Of a stretch of DNA of 64,000 nucleotides, positions 25,246 to 35,472 are shown in pieces (position 1 is the first letter of the stretch; each line of letters starts with the position of its first letter). The notes beneath the pieces were generated by a model, which saw nothing but the letters and a program-made list of their open reading frames with translations, had not been told where the DNA came from and did no database searches. Made by a program: the position numbers and the translations under genes. The stretch covers positions 62,001 to 126,000 of the forward strand of contig JBOFGV010000073.1 of assembly GCA_051649305.1 (NCBI GenBank), read 5' to 3'. The stretch comes from JADCCX01 sp051649305. Its GTDB lineage: Bacteria > Pseudomonadota > Alphaproteobacteria > Rhizobiales > Beijerinckiaceae.

Positions 25246-26253
25246 TTATCCCAGACGCTCGGTCAAACGGGAGATGACAGCCTTGACGCTGTCGCCTTCC
25301 GCGCGCGCAGCAAAGGTCAGCGCCATGCGGTGCTTGAGGATGGGTTCCGCCAGCGCCTTCACGTCATCAACCGAAGGGGCCAACCGCCCATCGAGCAAGG
25401 CCCGCGCACGGGTGGCCAGCATAAGCGACTGGCTGGCGCGCGGGCCGGGACCCCAGGCCAGTTTCTCGCCAATGGCCTTGTCGCCGGTTCCAGGGCGGGC
25501 AGCGCGGACCAGATCGAGAATGGCATCGACCACCTTTTCGCCCACCGGCAAGCGGCGGACAAGACGCTGGGCTGTCAGCAGTTCATCTGTCGTCAGCACA
25601 GCCTTGGCCTTGGTCTCGGTTGTACCTGTGGTTTCCAGCATCATGCGCTTTTCAGCATCACGACCGGGAAAATCCACATCGATCTGCATCAGAAAGCGGT
25701 CAAGCTGCGCCTCGGGCAGGGGATAGGTGCCTTCCTGCTCGATGGGGTTTTGCGTCGCCAGCACATGAAACGGCTTGGGCAGATCATAACGCTCGCCAGC
25801 CACCGTGACGTGATATTCCTGCATGGCCTGCAACAGGGCAGACTGCGTGCGCGGGCTGGCGCGGTTGATTTCATCGGCCATCAAGAGCTGCGCGAAGATT
25901 GGCCCCTTGATGAAGCGGAAAGAGCGCTTGCCACCGGCGTTTTCATCCAGAATTTCTGTGCCAAGAATATCAGACGGCATCAAATCCGGTGTGAACTGCA
26001 CGCGCCGCGCATCAAGCCCCAGCACTGTGCCCAGTGTTTCCACCAGCTTGGTCTTGGCAAGGCCGGGAACACCGACGAGCAATCCATGGCCGCCTGCCAG
26101 AATCGTGACCAGAACCCGCTCGACCACCGCCTCCTGACCAAAAATCACGGAACCAATGGCGGCCTTGGCTTTTGTCAGGTTTTCTGCGGCGGTTTCCGCA
26201 GCTTTTTCTGCAAAAGCGGCCAGATCGTCGGTCTGTTTGTCGACTGCGCTCAC
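25246..26253 (-). CDS. MoxR family AAA+ ATPase
   Basis: A chaperone-like AAA+ ATPase of 335 residues. Walker A is GVPGLAKTK, Walker B LLMADEINRASPRTQ, and sensor region LATQNPIEQEGTYPLPEAQLDRF; the C-terminal lid ends in SRLTERLG. The GTG at 26253 (protein MSAVDKQ) has GGAG six bases upstream, which I prefer over longer in-frame options reaching 26346. First gene of the five-gene cluster 18760-26253. MoxR proteins help mature or insert metal into extracytoplasmic enzymes or support envelope stress tolerance; the client here is not apparent. Confidence 0.92.
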   Translation of the reverse strand: MSAVDKQTDDLAAFAEKAAETAAENLTKAKAAIGSVIFGQEAVVERVLVTILAGGHGLLVGVPGLAKTKLVETLGTVLGLDARRVQFTPDLMPSDILGTEILDENAGGKRSFRFIKGPIFAQLLMADEINRASPRTQSALLQAMQEYHVTVAGERYDLPKPFHVLATQNPIEQEGTYPLPEAQLDRFLMQIDVDFPGRDAEKRMMLETTGTTETKAKAVLTTDELLTAQRLVRRLPVGEKVVDAILDLVRAARPGTGDKAIGEKLAWGPGPRASQSLMLATRARALLDGRLAPSVDDVKALAEPILKHRMALTFAARAEGDSVKAVISRLTERLG

Positions 26254-26620
26254 ATCATGCTCCGTATCAATTAAACCGCGCGGGCGCATCCGCATGCGTC
26301 GCTCTGAATGGCAGTGTGACGCAATCCACAGCAATGACAACCACATGCTTCAATAAAATAATTCAGCTGATCCCACTTTCATGTGATCAACTGTTTTCAG
26401 AACGGGAAATGATGGTTTCTTCGTGGCAAGGGAAAGGTCATTTCCCTTTGACTGCCAGCTATTCACGGCCACCGGCATGCAGCGCCACCGTGTTCTTGCG
26501 GCGATCAGTTGTGAGACAGAGTACCGTTCCATGTATTCCGACATGATGAGCTGCACCGCCCTTTGACACTCTCGCGAAACCTCGAATATTGTACAGTCCA
26601 TCGCTGGAGAATGTAGTCGT
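26254..26620. other. 367-base intergenic region with a Clp-like remnant
   Basis: Lies between divergent moxR and the ClpP-fold gene and must contain both promoters. The part at 26497-26562 reads on the minus strand like a piece of a ClpA/ClpB ATPase (separate entry). The rest (26300-26480) shows no gene or strong repeat. Confidence 0.5.
26497..26562 (-). pseudogene. ClpA/ClpB-like ATPase fragment
   Basis: The minus strand encodes RAVQLIMSEYMERYSVSQLIAA. ClpB in this window has, after its second Walker A, LVRIDMSEYMEKHSVARLIGA at the corresponding place. The DNA shares an uninterrupted 18-base stretch (26529-26546 against 28617-28634) and further matches on one side. Beyond about 22-25 codons the similarity ends and there is no start, Walker motif or remaining domain. 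It is best read as a decayed remnant of a Clp ATPase gene; chance resemblance is the alternative. Confidence 0.4.
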
Positions 26621-27892
26621 ATGCGGGCGGTTGTTGCATTCATTGTGCTTCTTGCGGGTGGGGCAGCGGCCTGCGCCCAGCAAGCACCGCAACCAAAACC
26701 GCAGCCCATGCAAATCATGGTCGTTCGTGGTGCCGGGGAAGCCTGCGAACCCAATTGTCCTGAGTGGATATCCGCGCAGGGCGCAATCACGCGTGATACA
26801 CCTGCCCAGTTGCAACGGGTTCTGGCCACGCTCCGCGGGCGCAAGCTTCCCGTCATCATCCAGTCCACCGGGGGTCACGTCGATGCAGGCCTCAGAATGG
26901 GCCGCATGATCCGCGCAGCTGGACTAACAGCTGCTGTTGGAAGCAGCACGTTGCCTGAGCCCTGCAAGGCAAACGACAGTGCCTGCTTACGGGAGCGGCG
27001 GGCAAAACCTGTGCGCGGCAACTTTAAACTGCGCCGCGCCTATTGCGCCTCGGCCTGCACCTACATGCTCGCAGGTGGTATCCGCCGTATCGTCCATCCT
27101 GATGCACTGCTCGGTGTTCATCGCGTCAAACACACGAGGACCCACCACAAGATCTATCGACGCTACTTCGTGCAGAAGCGCATGGTCAACGGACGCATGG
27201 TGGAGGTGAGCCGCCGGTTGATTTCAGAGAAGACGATCACAGGAAAGACTGTCACCGTAGACACAGGGCCAGAGGCTGCGGTCAACAAGACTCTGGAGCG
27301 CCATTTTCAGACCATGGGACTTGCTCCGGAATTTCATGCGCTTACGGTGGCTACACCGGCCGATACCCTCCGGTACCTGACACCGGGCGAAAGCCGTAGT
27401 CACCGGATTGCGACGGACATGACCGAATTTTTCAGCGCCCTGGGCTTTGATAGCACCAATCCATTCTTCAGCACGCCATCTCGTCCAACGGCCTATCTCG
27501 GCTACAAGCCGATGGGGACCTACGATGGCGGCAACACCATGATGGAGTTTTTCTTCGATCCGACCCGGGGTGACCATATCACAATCAACCTGATGCAAGG
27601 CACGAAGCGGTTGAATAGCAGTCATCTCCGCCTCTCGGCATTCTCGCGCCCCGACTTTGTCGCCATAGCAGTAGCAGAGGAGCAATCACCCTCTGGGCCT
27701 TTGCAGTTTCACCTGCCCCATAATGCCTTCTGCAACCTCAGGCCGATGCACTCGCTCACAGTCACCATCATGGCCAAGGAAGCCGGGCCAACGGTCGCCC
27801 CCCTCTGGACGCGTTCCGGCACCAGCGCTGATCTTCTGCCGTTAGCCGGTCTGCAAAGCGCAATCTGCACAAGGAAGAACTGGGAACCCTAA
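26621..27892 (+). CDS. Secreted ClpP/crotonase-fold protein of unknown function (COG3904-like)
   Basis: A 423-residue protein with a signal peptide (MRAVVAFIVLLAGGAAACAQQ). Residues about 85-150 resemble the ClpP-like fold: LPVIIQSTGGHVDAGLRMG gives the beta-turn-helix with the oxyanion GG, and RAYCASACTYMLAGGIRRIV holds a serine in the position of the ClpP nucleophile, followed by GVHRVKHTR with a histidine. This matches periplasmic proteins grouped with COG3904. The C-terminal 170 residues are unrecognised and contain paired cysteines. It could be a serine peptidase or an inactive relative. It converges on clpB with 21 bases between stop codons. Confidence 0.75.
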   Translation: MRAVVAFIVLLAGGAAACAQQAPQPKPQPMQIMVVRGAGEACEPNCPEWISAQGAITRDTPAQLQRVLATLRGRKLPVIIQSTGGHVDAGLRMGRMIRAAGLTAAVGSSTLPEPCKANDSACLRERRAKPVRGNFKLRRAYCASACTYMLAGGIRRIVHPDALLGVHRVKHTRTHHKIYRRYFVQKRMVNGRMVEVSRRLISEKTITGKTVTVDTGPEAAVNKTLERHFQTMGLAPEFHALTVATPADTLRYLTPGESRSHRIATDMTEFFSALGFDSTNPFFSTPSRPTAYLGYKPMGTYDGGNTMMEFFFDPTRGDHITINLMQGTKRLNSSHLRLSAFSRPDFVAIAVAEEQSPSGPLQFHLPHNAFCNLRPMHSLTVTIMAKEAGPTVAPLWTRSGTSADLLPLAGLQSAICTRKNWEP

Positions 27893-27913
27893 AGTGTTGC
27901 CCGCGGGAAGTGA

Positions 27914-30529
<2,616 letters not shown>

Positions 30530-30607
30530 GTCTGGCTTCCCTCATGCGGCGAAGAATGGACACCGGATCCCTGAAAGGCAATCTGGCTGGAGACGAATGT
30601 AGGTTCG

Positions 30608-30627
30608 CCCTTTCGATTGTGAAAGGG
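30608..30627. promoter_or_regulatory. Inverted repeat in the clpB / DUF2293 promoter region
   Basis: CCCTTTC-GATTGT-GAAAGGG is a perfect seven-base dyad with a six-base spacer in the 143-base gap between divergent genes. It is neither CIRCE nor HAIR. It may be an operator or a leader hairpin; the regulator is unknown. Confidence 0.35.
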
Positions 30628-30672
30628 GTATGTGACATTGCTTATCATCGAGACTTTCCGCCAGATTGATTC

Positions 30673-30984
30673 ATGTCAGCACCCACCCGCCGCCACACCG
30701 AACTGCGCAAGGGACTGCGCGTCCTCGCGCCGCTCATTCCCTATGCGGACAGCGAACCCGTGCTGGAACGTGCGGCCAAACTGACCAAGGCTGATCTCAC
30801 CGTCAACGCTGCGCTTTGGCTGGCGCTGGTGGCGCACGTCCGCCACCGGTTTACGGACTATGATTCCCTGCTGGACGAGGGATATGACCGCGATGCGGCG
30901 CGGCACTTTGTGGTGGATGCGACTGAGGAGATGTTGACGCGCTGGGGATGCACGAAGCGGATTGATACCGAGGCGGAGGACTGA
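30673..30984 (+). CDS. DUF2293 domain-containing protein
   Basis: A 103-residue protein of unknown function found in Hyphomicrobiales. It is helical, with an Ala/Leu-rich middle (VNAALWLALVAHVRHRFTDYD) and the family-like DEGYDRDAARHFVVDATEEML segment. No membrane span or signal peptide. Divergent from clpB and convergent with the enolase-superfamily gene, whose stop lies nine bases away. Function cannot be inferred. Confidence 0.8.
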   Translation: MSAPTRRHTELRKGLRVLAPLIPYADSEPVLERAAKLTKADLTVNAALWLALVAHVRHRFTDYDSLLDEGYDRDAARHFVVDATEEMLTRWGCTKRIDTEAED

Positions 30985-30992
30985 CGGCCACC

Positions 30993-32135
30993 TCACGCCG
31001 CCGGGATAGGTGATTGCGATACCTCATCGCTGCCGCAGCGCAAACTGGCGAGCAGTGCTTCATCAAGAGCGATGCCAAGGCCCGGTCCATCCGGAAGCCT
31101 GGACACGCCGCCAACAATATCTGGCAGAGCTGGCGTCGCCAGTTCAGTAAAAAGCGCTGATTCATCGAGCTGGATCTCCAGCATGGTGCCCGGCATCGTG
31201 GCGCAAAGATGCAGACTGCCGACATGGCAGATGGGTCCGGTGGGATTGTGCGGGGAAAACTCAACGCCATTTTTCTGAAGCATTTTGGCCGTGCGCAGCA
31301 TTTCATCCGGGCCACCGACGTACTTCATGTCTGGCATCATCACATCGTAAGCGCCACGCTGCGCAAAAGCTTGGAAGCTCCCGGCACCCACGAACTCCTC
31401 CAGTCCGGCCAGTCTCATGCCGGACTTGTTGCACAGACCACGCAGCCCAACGAGACTGTCGATATGGCTTTCCGTCTCGGCAATCGGACATTCGAGCCAG
31501 TAGAGTCCGAAAGCGGCAACATCTGATACGAGTGACCGTGCAGCCTCAGGCGTAAAGCGCCAGTGGCAATCCACCATCAGCCGTGCGTCTGCACCAATTT
31601 CTTCGCGCACGGCGGCGATGCGCTCAAGCCCTGCCTTGATCATCGATCCCGCTTCGCCTTTGGCACAAAGCGAAGGGGTGACGCCATCAAAGGGTGCAAT
31701 CTTGAAAGCACTGAAGCCTCTGCCTAACGCGTAGCCTGCGCTGTCAGCAAAGCCTTGCGGCGATCGATCATTGGTTCGCCGGTTGATATTGGCATAGAGT
31801 GGAATACTGGCATCCGGGTCACCGCCATGAAGCACAGTCAACGGCTTGCCCTTGCGCTGTCCAGCCAGATCATCCCTTGCCAGCTGAAAGGCAGACCAGA
31901 GCGAAGCAACCGGCAGCGAAAGAACTTCGAGAGGCCCTTGCGGGTAATCGTCGCCATTCTTCCATGCAGGGAGGCATTGTTGCGCGGCTGCTTCAAGCAG
32001 CGCCTCGCGGCCAGCCAGCGTTGCTTCCCCTGTCCCGATCCGGCCTTCGTGATCTTCAAGGCGAAGGAATGTCCAGATTGTCTTCGGGCTGATGCGGGCA
32101 TAATCAAGTTTGATAGAGCGAAAACCCTTTGTCAC
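30993..32135 (-). CDS. Enolase-superfamily enzyme, mandelate racemase/muconate-lactonizing type
   Basis: A 380-residue (beta/alpha)7-barrel enzyme that abstracts an alpha-proton from a carboxylate. Visible elements are the general-base lysine region FSAFKIAPFDGV, the metal ligands in LMVDCHWRF (Asp), YWLECPIAE (Glu) and AGLEEFVG (Glu), and VMMPDMKYVGG near the end of the barrel. I start at the GTG at 32135 (VTKGFRSIKLD) with GGAAGGG about seven bases upstream, giving the family length; ATGs further upstream would add sequence not typical of the fold and overlap the opposite gene. Divergent from a TctC-type binding protein, suggesting joint uptake and catabolism of an organic or sugar acid. 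Substrate unknown. Confidence 0.85.
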   Translation of the reverse strand: MTKGFRSIKLDYARISPKTIWTFLRLEDHEGRIGTGEATLAGREALLEAAAQQCLPAWKNGDDYPQGPLEVLSLPVASLWSAFQLARDDLAGQRKGKPLTVLHGGDPDASIPLYANINRRTNDRSPQGFADSAGYALGRGFSAFKIAPFDGVTPSLCAKGEAGSMIKAGLERIAAVREEIGADARLMVDCHWRFTPEAARSLVSDVAAFGLYWLECPIAETESHIDSLVGLRGLCNKSGMRLAGLEEFVGAGSFQAFAQRGAYDVMMPDMKYVGGPDEMLRTAKMLQKNGVEFSPHNPTGPICHVGSLHLCATMPGTMLEIQLDESALFTELATPALPDIVGGVSRLPDGPGLGIALDEALLASLRCGSDEVSQSPIPAA

Positions 32136-32262
32136 GACCCTGCCCTTCCATCGTTGGTTTGCAAGCTTTGGCGATCTCATGAATCGATCTTGCAATCGAT
32201 CCTGACTGGAATACGCTGTCCGCAAAAGAACGAATAGCTGAGCAAGGGCAAAAGGGAAACGC

Positions 32263-33276
32263 ATGGGCAAGCTGGCAGAGGGTGTATGGGGCAACAGGTT
32301 GCGGGGCCCGGTGCTTGCCGCCGCAGTATCAATCACAGCAGCGCTGACATCTGTCTCATCAGCCAATGCGCAGGCTTGGCCGTCACAACCTGTCACCATT
32401 ATTGTTCCCAGTGCCCCCGGCGATGGATCAGACGTGACAGCACGGCTTCTCGGCGAGAAACTGCGCGAAGCCCTGGGACAGCCCTTCATTGTTGAAAACC
32501 GTGTGGGCGCAGGCGGCGTTGTGGGTTCAACGGCAGCCGCGCGTGCAGCACCTGACGGCTATACTTTCATCATGGGCAATGCCGGATCACACGGCATCAA
32601 CGCTGCGATCTATGCCGACATTCCCTATGATGCCCTCAAGGATTTTACGCCTGTTTCGCTGGTCTACCGCGCCCCGAACATCTTCGTTGCCAGCCCAAAG
32701 TTTCCCATCAAGACCATGGGCGAACTGGTCACCTATGCGAAGGCCAATGCCGGCAAGGTGAGCTATGCCTCGGGCGGCAACGGCTCGTCTGCCCATATGA
32801 ATGCTGAATATTTGAAACTGCTGACCGGGATTGAGGCTACCCATGTGCCCTACCGTGGAGCCAGCCCCGCACTCAACGATATCGTCTCCGGACAAATGCA
32901 GTTCATGTCGGTGAACCTCCCACCGGCTATCGGTCTGGTGAAGTCGGGTCAGATAACACCGCTGGCCGTTACCTCGCGCAAGCGTGCGCCGGGATTGCCC
33001 GATGTCCCGACAATGGAAGAGGCCGGTTTTGCTGGCTATGAAACGGTCGCCTGGTTTGGGCTTCTGGCCCCCAAGGGGATATCACAGGATATCGTTACGA
33101 AGCTGCATCAGGAAATTGCCAAGGTTTGCACAGACAAGGCATTTACAGAGCGGTTGGTGGCACTCGGCGGTGAAACCGTCTGCAACAACCCCACCGAGTT
33201 CGGGCAGTTCCTGCAGGCGGACATCACGCGCTGGAAAGAAGTTGCAGCAAAAGGCAATATCAAGCTGACGCCTTAG
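32263..33276 (+). CDS. Tripartite tricarboxylate transporter substrate-binding protein (TctC/Bug family)
   Basis: A 337-residue periplasmic binding protein. After a signal peptide ending near ANAQA come the family markers WPSQPVTIIVPSAPGDGSDV, IVENRVGAGGVVGS and PDGYTFIMGN; the second lobe has VPYRGASPALNDIVSGQM. AGGG lies six to seven bases before the ATG at 32263. No TctA/TctB membrane genes are adjacent, which is common for Bug proteins. The divergent neighbour is an enolase-superfamily enzyme, so a carboxylic-acid ligand is likely. A large two-stem inverted repeat follows the gene. Confidence 0.92.
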   Translation: MGKLAEGVWGNRLRGPVLAAAVSITAALTSVSSANAQAWPSQPVTIIVPSAPGDGSDVTARLLGEKLREALGQPFIVENRVGAGGVVGSTAAARAAPDGYTFIMGNAGSHGINAAIYADIPYDALKDFTPVSLVYRAPNIFVASPKFPIKTMGELVTYAKANAGKVSYASGGNGSSAHMNAEYLKLLTGIEATHVPYRGASPALNDIVSGQMQFMSVNLPPAIGLVKSGQITPLAVTSRKRAPGLPDVPTMEEAGFAGYETVAWFGLLAPKGISQDIVTKLHQEIAKVCTDKAFTERLVALGGETVCNNPTEFGQFLQADITRWKEVAAKGNIKLTP

Positions 33277-33291
33277 CCGTGGGCTCATAAA

Positions 33292-33357
33292 CAGAGGGTG
33301 TTTGATGGGTTGAGAGGCAAACTGGACTCAAGCAGCTGTTGCCTTTCGGACCCTCTG
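33292..33357 (+). terminator. Two-stem inverted repeat downstream of the TctC-type gene
   Basis: Outer stem CAGAGGGT (33292-33299) with ACCCTCTG (33350-33357). Inner stem GAGAGGCAA (33312-33320) with TTGCCTTTC (33339-33347), one G-U pair. The loop is 18 bases. No immediate T-run follows, though TTTCTACCCTCTTTTCC comes 15-30 bases later. It may terminate transcription or form a structured 3' end. Confidence 0.42.
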
Positions 33358-33483
33358 CAGGCGCGGTAAATTTCTACCCTCTTTTCCTGCCCCTTCCTTC
33401 CAATCCCGACTGTTTGCTGCGGAAAGGCCAGAGAAGCCTGAACACCAAATTCCCTTTAGCCAAATATCGCTCTGTTTATGAGC

Positions 33484-34602
33484 TCACGGCTTAGTTTTTC
33501 TTGGTTCAATACGAACTGTCTTTGAATCAAAAGTCACCTTGAAGCGCGAAAGAAAGCTCATGCCCAAAAGCCCGTCAACGCCATCACCATAGGTGCCTTT
33601 GACATCTGCCTGAACCAGAACCGCAACATTCTTGGCTTCAATTGTCTTGAGCATAATGGTTTCTGCCCGGCCCCGATTCGCTTCCGTTATTCCATTGGCC
33701 GTCCCCATGCGAACAGTCGCAGCAGGATCAAACTGAACCTTTGCCTTTTGTGCAAAGCTCTTCTTCATGGTGACAAAGGTGGCCCCAGTATCCAGCATGA
33801 ATGTGCCACGCACGCCATTCACCATCAGACTTGCAGTGATGACATTGTTCTTACGTGCAATTGGGATGATGACAGGCGCGGAAAGATTGACTGAATTGCA
33901 CCGGCCTTTGGCGGCATAGTCAGCCAAAATTGCCCGTGTTTGACTGGTATCATTCTTGCCAGGGTTGATGCCAACCCAGGCTTCAATTGGTCCAACGGCA
34001 TCACAGAACTGACCCAGTTTCTCATAGCTTCGAGCCAATGCAAAATATCCAACACTTGAAATGCGCTCCTTGTTCCCAAAGAGCTCAATGGCGGTGATAT
34101 AATCTCCAATGGCCTTCTCAGGCTTGCCTGCCCGATCATTGGATAGGGCACGCAGATAATAACCATTGTCACCAAACGGTTCGAGACCAATCAGGTCTTC
34201 GGACTTTTGCGCGGCAGCGTCAAAATCACGGATCGTGAGCAAGATATTGATGGCACGCCGCATGGAGGGGGCGTGCCCCTTACAATGCATGGAGAAGCCA
34301 GTGTAGGAATTGGCAGCTTCACGCCTGTATCCAACCTTCTCCAAGGCATCACCCAGTTCAAGAATGGCGGCTTCGTCACATGCTTCACGTGCAAGTGTAT
34401 CGATGGCTTTTCTCACTGCCAAAGTATTCATGGCCTGTCGCGGGAGCGTTACACCCAATCTTTTCATGGCTTCAACACGCGGGATATCATCCTCATCCGC
34501 TGTCGATTGAGCCAAAACAAGTGTTGGAACAATAAGAAGGGCAATCCAGCAATGGAAAACCAATTTCGTCAAGCAAGGCAGTAATTTTGAGTGCATAATC
34601 AT
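33484..34602 (-). CDS. Periplasmic retropepsin-like aspartic protease with TPR-type repeats
   Basis: A 372-residue protein. The signal peptide (LTKLVFHCWIALLIVPTLVLAQS) indicates export. Residues about 55-235 form helical pairs typical of tetratricopeptide repeats (for example ALEKVGYRREAANSYTGF and GYFALARSYEKLGQFCDA). The last 130 residues are a single-lobe aspartic protease: ASLMVNGVRGTFMLDTGATF has the catalytic DTG, and DGVDGLLGMSFLSRF is the conserved second part. Retropepsins work as dimers, so this one may dimerise. It stands alone; client and role are unknown. Codon use is slightly more AT-rich than its neighbours. Confidence 0.85.
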   Translation of the reverse strand: MIMHSKLLPCLTKLVFHCWIALLIVPTLVLAQSTADEDDIPRVEAMKRLGVTLPRQAMNTLAVRKAIDTLAREACDEAAILELGDALEKVGYRREAANSYTGFSMHCKGHAPSMRRAINILLTIRDFDAAAQKSEDLIGLEPFGDNGYYLRALSNDRAGKPEKAIGDYITAIELFGNKERISSVGYFALARSYEKLGQFCDAVGPIEAWVGINPGKNDTSQTRAILADYAAKGRCNSVNLSAPVIIPIARKNNVITASLMVNGVRGTFMLDTGATFVTMKKSFAQKAKVQFDPAATVRMGTANGITEANRGRAETIMLKTIEAKNVAVLVQADVKGTYGDGVDGLLGMSFLSRFKVTFDSKTVRIEPRKTKP

Positions 34603-34664
34603 ACCCCAGGCCGCAGAAGTATATTGAAGTGTCTCTGCACATCAAGGCGGAGTTAGCTGAAAAA

Positions 34665-35459
34665 TTACGATTGCCCTTGGCTCATATCCCGGCGCAGGGT
34701 TGGCAGGCCAATGCCACTGGCTTCAAAGCCGCCATCCACCGCCAGCGCCTGTCCTGTGATGTACTGCGCCTGATCTGAACACAGGAAATAGATCGAGGCC
34801 GCCAGTTCCTCTTCAAGTCCGTAGCGGTTGAGCGGAATGTGATCGTGATAATCCTTGCGGATTTCAGCCGTATGCACCTGCTTTGCCATCGCGGTATCCA
34901 CCGGGCCGGGGCAGACACAGTTGGCGCGAATGCCCAGTTCTCCAAGCTCAACGGTCTGCTGTTTGGTCAGATGGATGAGAGCTGCCTTGCTGGTGCCGTA
35001 GGCAACACGCAGTGTGGAAGCGCGTACACCTGATATCGACGCCACATTGACGATGGCACCCGTTCCACGCTCCGCCATGATGCGCGTGGCGGCCTGCGCG
35101 CAATAGAACGGGCCATTGAGATTGACCGCCATGACGCGCGTCCAGTCCTCTGGCGAGGTTTCCTGAATGGGGCGGAAAACCGCTGTTCCGGCATTGTTGA
35201 CGAGCGCATCCACTCGCCCGAAGCGCGCGCGGACAGCCTCAAAAGCCTGATTGACGGCGCTGACATCGGAGACATCACAGCGGATGGTCATAATCCTGTC
35301 AGGCGCATGCAGCGCCTCGGCTTCTGACACCATCAGGTCATCCAGCACATCGAGCATGACGATGCTCCAGCCTTCAGCGAGAAAACGCTTCGCTGTAGCC
35401 AGACCGATGCCCCGCGCTGCGCCGGTGACAACAGCAACCTTGGTTGAATGCTGGGTCAT
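34665..35459 (-). CDS. Short-chain dehydrogenase/reductase (SDR)
   Basis: A classical SDR of 264 residues. The cofactor motif VTGAARGIGLATAKR, NNAG, the catalytic serine in VNVASISGVRAS and YGTSKAA (Tyr and Lys) are all present. Asp in MLDVLDD after beta-2 suggests NAD(H) preference. It is the last gene of a same-strand run MFS transporter, quinone-oxidoreductase-like enzyme, TPP enzyme, SDR, with a 13-base gap to the TPP gene. Substrate unknown. Confidence 0.88.
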   Translation of the reverse strand: MTQHSTKVAVVTGAARGIGLATAKRFLAEGWSIVMLDVLDDLMVSEAEALHAPDRIMTIRCDVSDVSAVNQAFEAVRARFGRVDALVNNAGTAVFRPIQETSPEDWTRVMAVNLNGPFYCAQAATRIMAERGTGAIVNVASISGVRASTLRVAYGTSKAALIHLTKQQTVELGELGIRANCVCPGPVDTAMAKQVHTAEIRKDYHDHIPLNRYGLEEELAASIYFLCSDQAQYITGQALAVDGGFEASGIGLPTLRRDMSQGQS

Positions 35460-35472
35460 GATCCGCCCTTCC

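Noticed and set aside
25330..26274. Plus-strand frame of 314 codons opposite moxR
   Set aside because: The moxR frame has Walker motifs; the opposite strand has none and is Gln/His rich.
26350..26868. Minus-strand frame of 172 codons spanning the Clp-like segment
   Set aside because: Its first half is antisense to the ClpP-fold gene and has no gene-like composition. Only the short segment at 26497-26562 resembles a protein, so it was kept as a remnant, not as a gene.
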